A stretch of 7,301 nt of DNA from Clostridia bacterium (GTDB lineage Bacteria > Bacillota > Clostridia > Oscillospirales > Butyricicoccaceae), in contig JAFYMQ010000019.1 in NCBI GenBank assembly GCA_017556565.1, positions 1 through 7,301 on the forward strand, written 5' to 3'. Within the stretch, counting starts at the first letter, position 1; every line of letters starts with the position of its first letter. The translations under genes and the position numbers were made by a program. Below the pieces are notes generated by a model, which was given only the letters and a program-made list of their open reading frames with translations, ran no database searches and was not told the DNA's origin. This document shows, in pieces, positions 5,149 to 7,301 of the stretch.

Positions 5149-6936
5149 TCAGTCGACAATGGTCATGTATCTCTCGCCGAAGCCCCAGCCCTCGACATAG
5201 CCGCCTGCGACAAGCTTGACTCTGTCGCTGAAGATGACCTTCTCGGGACGCTCATAGATGGGGATGTTGACAAGATCGTGGAGGATGATCTCTTCCATCT
5301 GCTGGCAGATCTCTATGACCTCTTCGTTTTCGTTGATGAAGTCAAGCTCCCATGCCTCGTAGTAGAGCTCGTCAAAATCCTCGTTCTTGTATGCAAAACG
5401 GGGAGGAGAATAGTCGGAGCGGTAGAAGCCGAAGGTACGTCTGGGATCGTCTGCACCGGGCAGCATGGAGCCGATAGTAGCCTCAAAAGCGTTGGGATCT
5501 GCGGGGTTGTAGCGGCGCAGGTCGAGTGCTGTACCTGCTGCGACCAGACGGATTCTGGTCTCAAATCTGTCGCCAAAGGTGCTGGTGTACTGCTTCTGCA
5601 GCATTTCGGTAGCAGCCTTGAGGTGTGCGTTGGTACCGGTCATGAATATCTCCAGATGTCCGGAGGTGATGTTTACGGTCTCGAATGCTTTGTCGAGGTA
5701 CTCGTTTGCCTTCTGTACGTCGTAGATCTGGGTAGGATCGGGCAGGTAATCGGCAGGATACTCAACAAAAGCCTTGCCCTCGTTGGGGTTGCCCATAACG
5801 GCGCGGCGTACCAGACGGGATGCGGGATATACGCCCAGAGTGTTGGCGATCTCCACGCGGTCCATGCCCCAGTACAGAGCTCTGCGGAAGTCCAGCTCGC
5901 CCAGCAGACCGTTCTGCTCGGTGTTGCCCATGTTGACGAACATATACATCAGCGAGTCGCCGAAGTACTCGTATACGCGGGGGTCATCCTCGTAGTTTTC
6001 CCACTCGGTGTAGACAAGGGAGACCTTGTCGATCTCGCCGTTGAGGAACAACTGCATCTTGGTACCGTCATCGGCAACGACCTTGTAGTCGATGCCCTCG
6101 ATCTTGATCTCATCGGCAAAGACGTAGTTGGGGTTGCGGCGGAGGGAGTACTTTGCATCCTGAACCCACTCGGTAAGGATGAAGGGACCTGCGCTCATGT
6201 AGGTGTCGATGCTGGTACCGTAGGTTGTTGCGTCGCGGTCTTTGTTCATGCAAGCCTCAAACAGGGGCTCGTATACCAGATAGGGATCGGTCATCATGCG
6301 CTGAACGTCGATCTGGGAAGCGGGCTTCTCCAGAGTGACCTCCAGGGTGTAATCGTCGATCTTCTTGAGGCCGACCTCTTCCCAGGGGTATGCACCGCTC
6401 TGATACTCCTCGCAGTTCTTGATGATGCAGAAGTTGTTGTTGACCAGACCGGAAGCGGTCAGGTTGACAAGCAGGGGGTCAAGCTTCATCTTGAAGGTGT
6501 AAATAACGTCGTCAATGGTGATATCGTCACCGTTTGCCCACTTGCAGTAGTCTTTGATGGTGATCTGCCATACCAGACCCTTGTCATCGACCTGCCGGGG
6601 GAAATCTGCTGCCAGCTCGGGCTGCCAGCTCCAACCGTCCATAGTCTCGTTGAGGCGGTCGATGTACAGTCTCATACCGGTCTGACCGGCGATCTCGCTT
6701 TCGCTGACACCGTTGGAGGTGAACATATTGACGGTTGCAACACCGGTGGTCAGTGTGGTGCGATAAATACCGTTGGGACCATCAGCAGTAGCGTCGGAGC
6801 TGCCGCCGTTATCGGTAGTGCCGCCGTTGTTGGTGCCGTCCTGAGTTGTGCCGCCCTGAGTCTTATCCTCGCCGCAGCCTGCAAAAGCAGCTACCAGCAT
6901 AAGAAGGGCAAGAATGAGAGCCAAATATTTTTTCAT
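5149..6936 (-). CDS. ABC transporter substrate-binding lipoprotein, family 5 (oligopeptide/dipeptide type)
   Basis: Extracytoplasmic receptor that captures peptides or other small solutes for an ABC importer. Residues 1-20 form a lipoprotein signal peptide (MKKYLALILALLML core) ending in FAG-Cys21, a slightly atypical lipobox with Phe at -3. Residues 22-56 are a flexible Gly/Thr/Asn/Asp linker. The mature domain shows the SBP_bac_5 hallmark: WQPELAADF (104-112), GLVWQITIKDYCKWANGDDI (120-139) and DDVIYTFKMKLDP (142-154). Later segments LDFRRALYWGMDR and the C-terminal LVNIPIYERPEKVIF are also typical. Length 595 aa is usual for OppA-like proteins. Start ATG 6936 has GGGAGGAT upstream. A consensus promoter and a strong terminator bracket it, so it is monocistronic. 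No permease or ATPase genes are in the window, so partners must be encoded elsewhere. Family secure, ligand unknown. Confidence 0.95.
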   Translation of the reverse strand: MKKYLALILALLMLVAAFAGCGEDKTQGGTTQDGTNNGGTTDNGGSSDATADGPNGIYRTTLTTGVATVNMFTSNGVSESEIAGQTGMRLYIDRLNETMDGWSWQPELAADFPRQVDDKGLVWQITIKDYCKWANGDDITIDDVIYTFKMKLDPLLVNLTASGLVNNNFCIIKNCEEYQSGAYPWEEVGLKKIDDYTLEVTLEKPASQIDVQRMMTDPYLVYEPLFEACMNKDRDATTYGTSIDTYMSAGPFILTEWVQDAKYSLRRNPNYVFADEIKIEGIDYKVVADDGTKMQLFLNGEIDKVSLVYTEWENYEDDPRVYEYFGDSLMYMFVNMGNTEQNGLLGELDFRRALYWGMDRVEIANTLGVYPASRLVRRAVMGNPNEGKAFVEYPADYLPDPTQIYDVQKANEYLDKAFETVNITSGHLEIFMTGTNAHLKAATEMLQKQYTSTFGDRFETRIRLVAAGTALDLRRYNPADPNAFEATIGSMLPGADDPRRTFGFYRSDYSPPRFAYKNEDFDELYYEAWELDFINENEEVIEICQQMEEIILHDLVNIPIYERPEKVIFSDRVKLVAGGYVEGWGFGERYMTIVD

Positions 6937-6975
6937 ATTATCCTCCCTATTATCAAGAGTGATTGTTATGATTAA

Positions 6976-7004
6976 ATATTAAACTTTTTTAACATTTTTG
7001 TCAA
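6976..7004 (-). promoter_or_regulatory. Sigma-A promoter of the solute-binding protein gene
   Basis: On the minus strand, perfect -35 TTGACA (6999-7004), a 17-bp spacer rich in A/T, and -10 TAATAT (6976-6981). It lies about 40 nt upstream of ATG 6936, leaving a leader of roughly 30 nt with the ribosome site. A perfect inverted repeat lies 32 bp upstream of the -35. Confidence 0.75.
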
Positions 7005-7018
7005 CAGATATATATACT
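6989..7018 (+). promoter_or_regulatory. Possible divergent plus-strand promoter
   Basis: TTAACA (6989-6994), an 18-bp spacer and TATACT (7013-7018), both 5/6 matches to the consensus. It would overlap the minus-strand promoter, whose -35 falls inside this spacer. The region is very AT-rich, so a chance match is quite possible. It would start a plus-strand RNA near 7025, just before the inverted repeat at 7036-7071. Confidence 0.3.
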
Positions 7019-7035
7019 TTACCTGTTTTTCTACC

Positions 7036-7071
7036 TTTTGCACAAAATCACAAAGAGTTTTTTGTGCAAAA
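7036..7071. repeat. Perfect 12-bp inverted repeat upstream of the solute-binding protein promoter
   Basis: TTTTGCACAAAA (7036-7047) and TTTTGTGCAAAA (7060-7071) are exact reverse complements separated by 12 nt. The 3' arm can also pair with the nearer CACAAA (7049-7054), so two hairpins compete. It could be a regulator operator for the divergent promoters, or a hairpin in a plus-strand leader. No T tract follows on either strand, which argues against a terminator. Confidence 0.6.
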
Positions 7072-7076
7072 AGCAA

Positions 7077-7248
7077 ACTCGGTTGGGTGCAAGGGATACA
7101 GAGGGCAAGCGTAGTCAGCAATCAAAATGCTCAATCCGAGTGGGGAAAATGGATGGATTTTGTGTCGAGACAAGCAACGCGACCATTGGCAGTACTATTT
7201 GTACGGCGATGGTCGAGTTGTGAGCCAGAATCGTGAAAGACGCGATTT
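7077..7248 (+). ncRNA. Candidate structured RNA or structured leader (may extend past window edge)
   Basis: Three consecutive hairpins are visible. (a) 7077-7088 pairs with 7129-7141 over 12 bp with one bulged T (7135). (b) 7175-7186 pairs with 7209-7220 over 11 of 12 positions, and inside it GTAC 7192-7195 pairs with GTAC 7201-7204 around TATTT. (c) 7228-7235 pairs with 7241-7248 over 8 bp around the loop AAAGA. All four wobble pairs are G-U on the plus-strand RNA and would be C-A mismatches on the minus strand. I do not match it to a known RNA family. Chance hairpins inside a coding region are the main alternative. Confidence 0.25.
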
Positions 7249-7301
7249 AAAGCTTGAGGGAACGGGGATTTCGCGCATTATGGAAGCAATACGAGCGCAG
7301 A
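7127..7301 (+). CDS. Possible start of a divergent plus-strand gene (partial, unknown)
   Basis: A plus-strand frame opens at ATG 7127 and stays open for 58 codons to the right edge; an in-frame TAG at 7112 sets the upstream limit. The product reads MLNPSGENGWILCRDK, then DHWQYYLYGDGRVVSQ and LKLEGTGISRIMEAIRAQ. This looks protein-like (aromatic strand pair, then an amphipathic helix), but I cannot name a family. No ribosome site precedes the ATG, and a frame this long arises by chance fairly often at this base composition. The start also lies within the 3' arm of a predicted hairpin. Competes with the structured-RNA reading of the same bases. Confidence 0.3.
   Translation, partial: MLNPSGENGWILCRDKQRDHWQYYLYGDGRVVSQNRERRDLKLEGTGISRIMEAIRAQ

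Noticed and set aside
5146..6975. Plus-strand open frame of 609 codons, antisense to the solute-binding protein gene
   Set aside because: It is in the same codon register as the real gene. Its openness only reflects that the 595 sense codons avoid TTA, CTA and TCA. The antisense product is a Val/Leu/Asp/Gly-rich string with no recognisable domain, and the minus-strand gene has start, ribosome site, signal peptide, promoter and terminator.
7038..7223. Plus-strand 61-codon frame starting ATG 7038
   Set aside because: It has no ribosome site, starts inside the inverted repeat, and its sequence is basic with no recognisable pattern; the frame from ATG 7127 is the more protein-like of the two, and even that is uncertain.
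7221..7254. Resemblance to a group II intron domain V (AGC near 7223, a hairpin, then GCT)
   Set aside because: The lower stem does not pair beyond AGC/GCT. The conserved two-nucleotide bulge and five-pair upper stem with a GNRA tetraloop are absent unless pairing is forced, and there is no reverse-transcriptase gene in the window.

Overview
The window looks like a low-to-mid GC Gram-positive anaerobe, most plausibly a gut Clostridia member (Oscillospiraceae/Ruminococcaceae-like). The reasons are strong AGGAGG-type ribosome sites, a lipoprotein solute-binding protein with a Gly/Thr/Asn-rich linker, a Cys-rich FMN alpha-hydroxy-acid enzyme of a kind I associate with Clostridia, and the mix of families. 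Taxonomy is inference only; there is no rRNA or other marker gene.

Layout: all six confident genes lie on the minus strand, in four transcription units read from right to left. (1) 6936-5149 is a monocistronic family-5 (oligopeptide-type) ABC solute-binding lipoprotein with its own consensus promoter (TTGACA, 17 bp, TAATAT) and a strong intrinsic terminator at 5082-5123. (2) 5001-2588 is a tight three-gene operon (gaps of 11 and 12 nt): an AIM24/TIGR00266 protein, a histidine-phosphatase (phosphoglycerate mutase-like) enzyme, and an FMN-dependent alpha-hydroxy-acid dehydrogenase-like enzyme with an unusual N-terminal cysteine cluster. (3) 2401-1589 is an unrecognised membrane-anchored protein made of two tandem copies of a ~100-residue domain. 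It is preceded by a promoter that looks like an ECF sigma site (GGAACTT, TCTAA) rather than a housekeeping site, and followed by a terminator at 1498-1539. (4) 1365 to the left edge is an NCS2/AzgA-type purine permease with a good sigma-A promoter, cut off at its C-terminus by the window edge.

The right end (6937-7301) holds no confident gene. It contains the solute-binding-protein promoter, a possible divergent promoter overlapping it, a perfect 12-bp inverted repeat, and a 170-nt stretch with three further hairpins whose wobble pairs all favour a plus-strand RNA. The same stretch carries a 58-codon plus-strand frame open to the edge. It is either the start of a divergent gene with a structured leader or a structured RNA; this is the least explained part of the window.

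Functionally, the permease and the solute-binding protein serve purine and peptide/small-solute uptake. The three-gene operon has no role I can name. The duplicated-domain protein may belong to an envelope-stress regulon.
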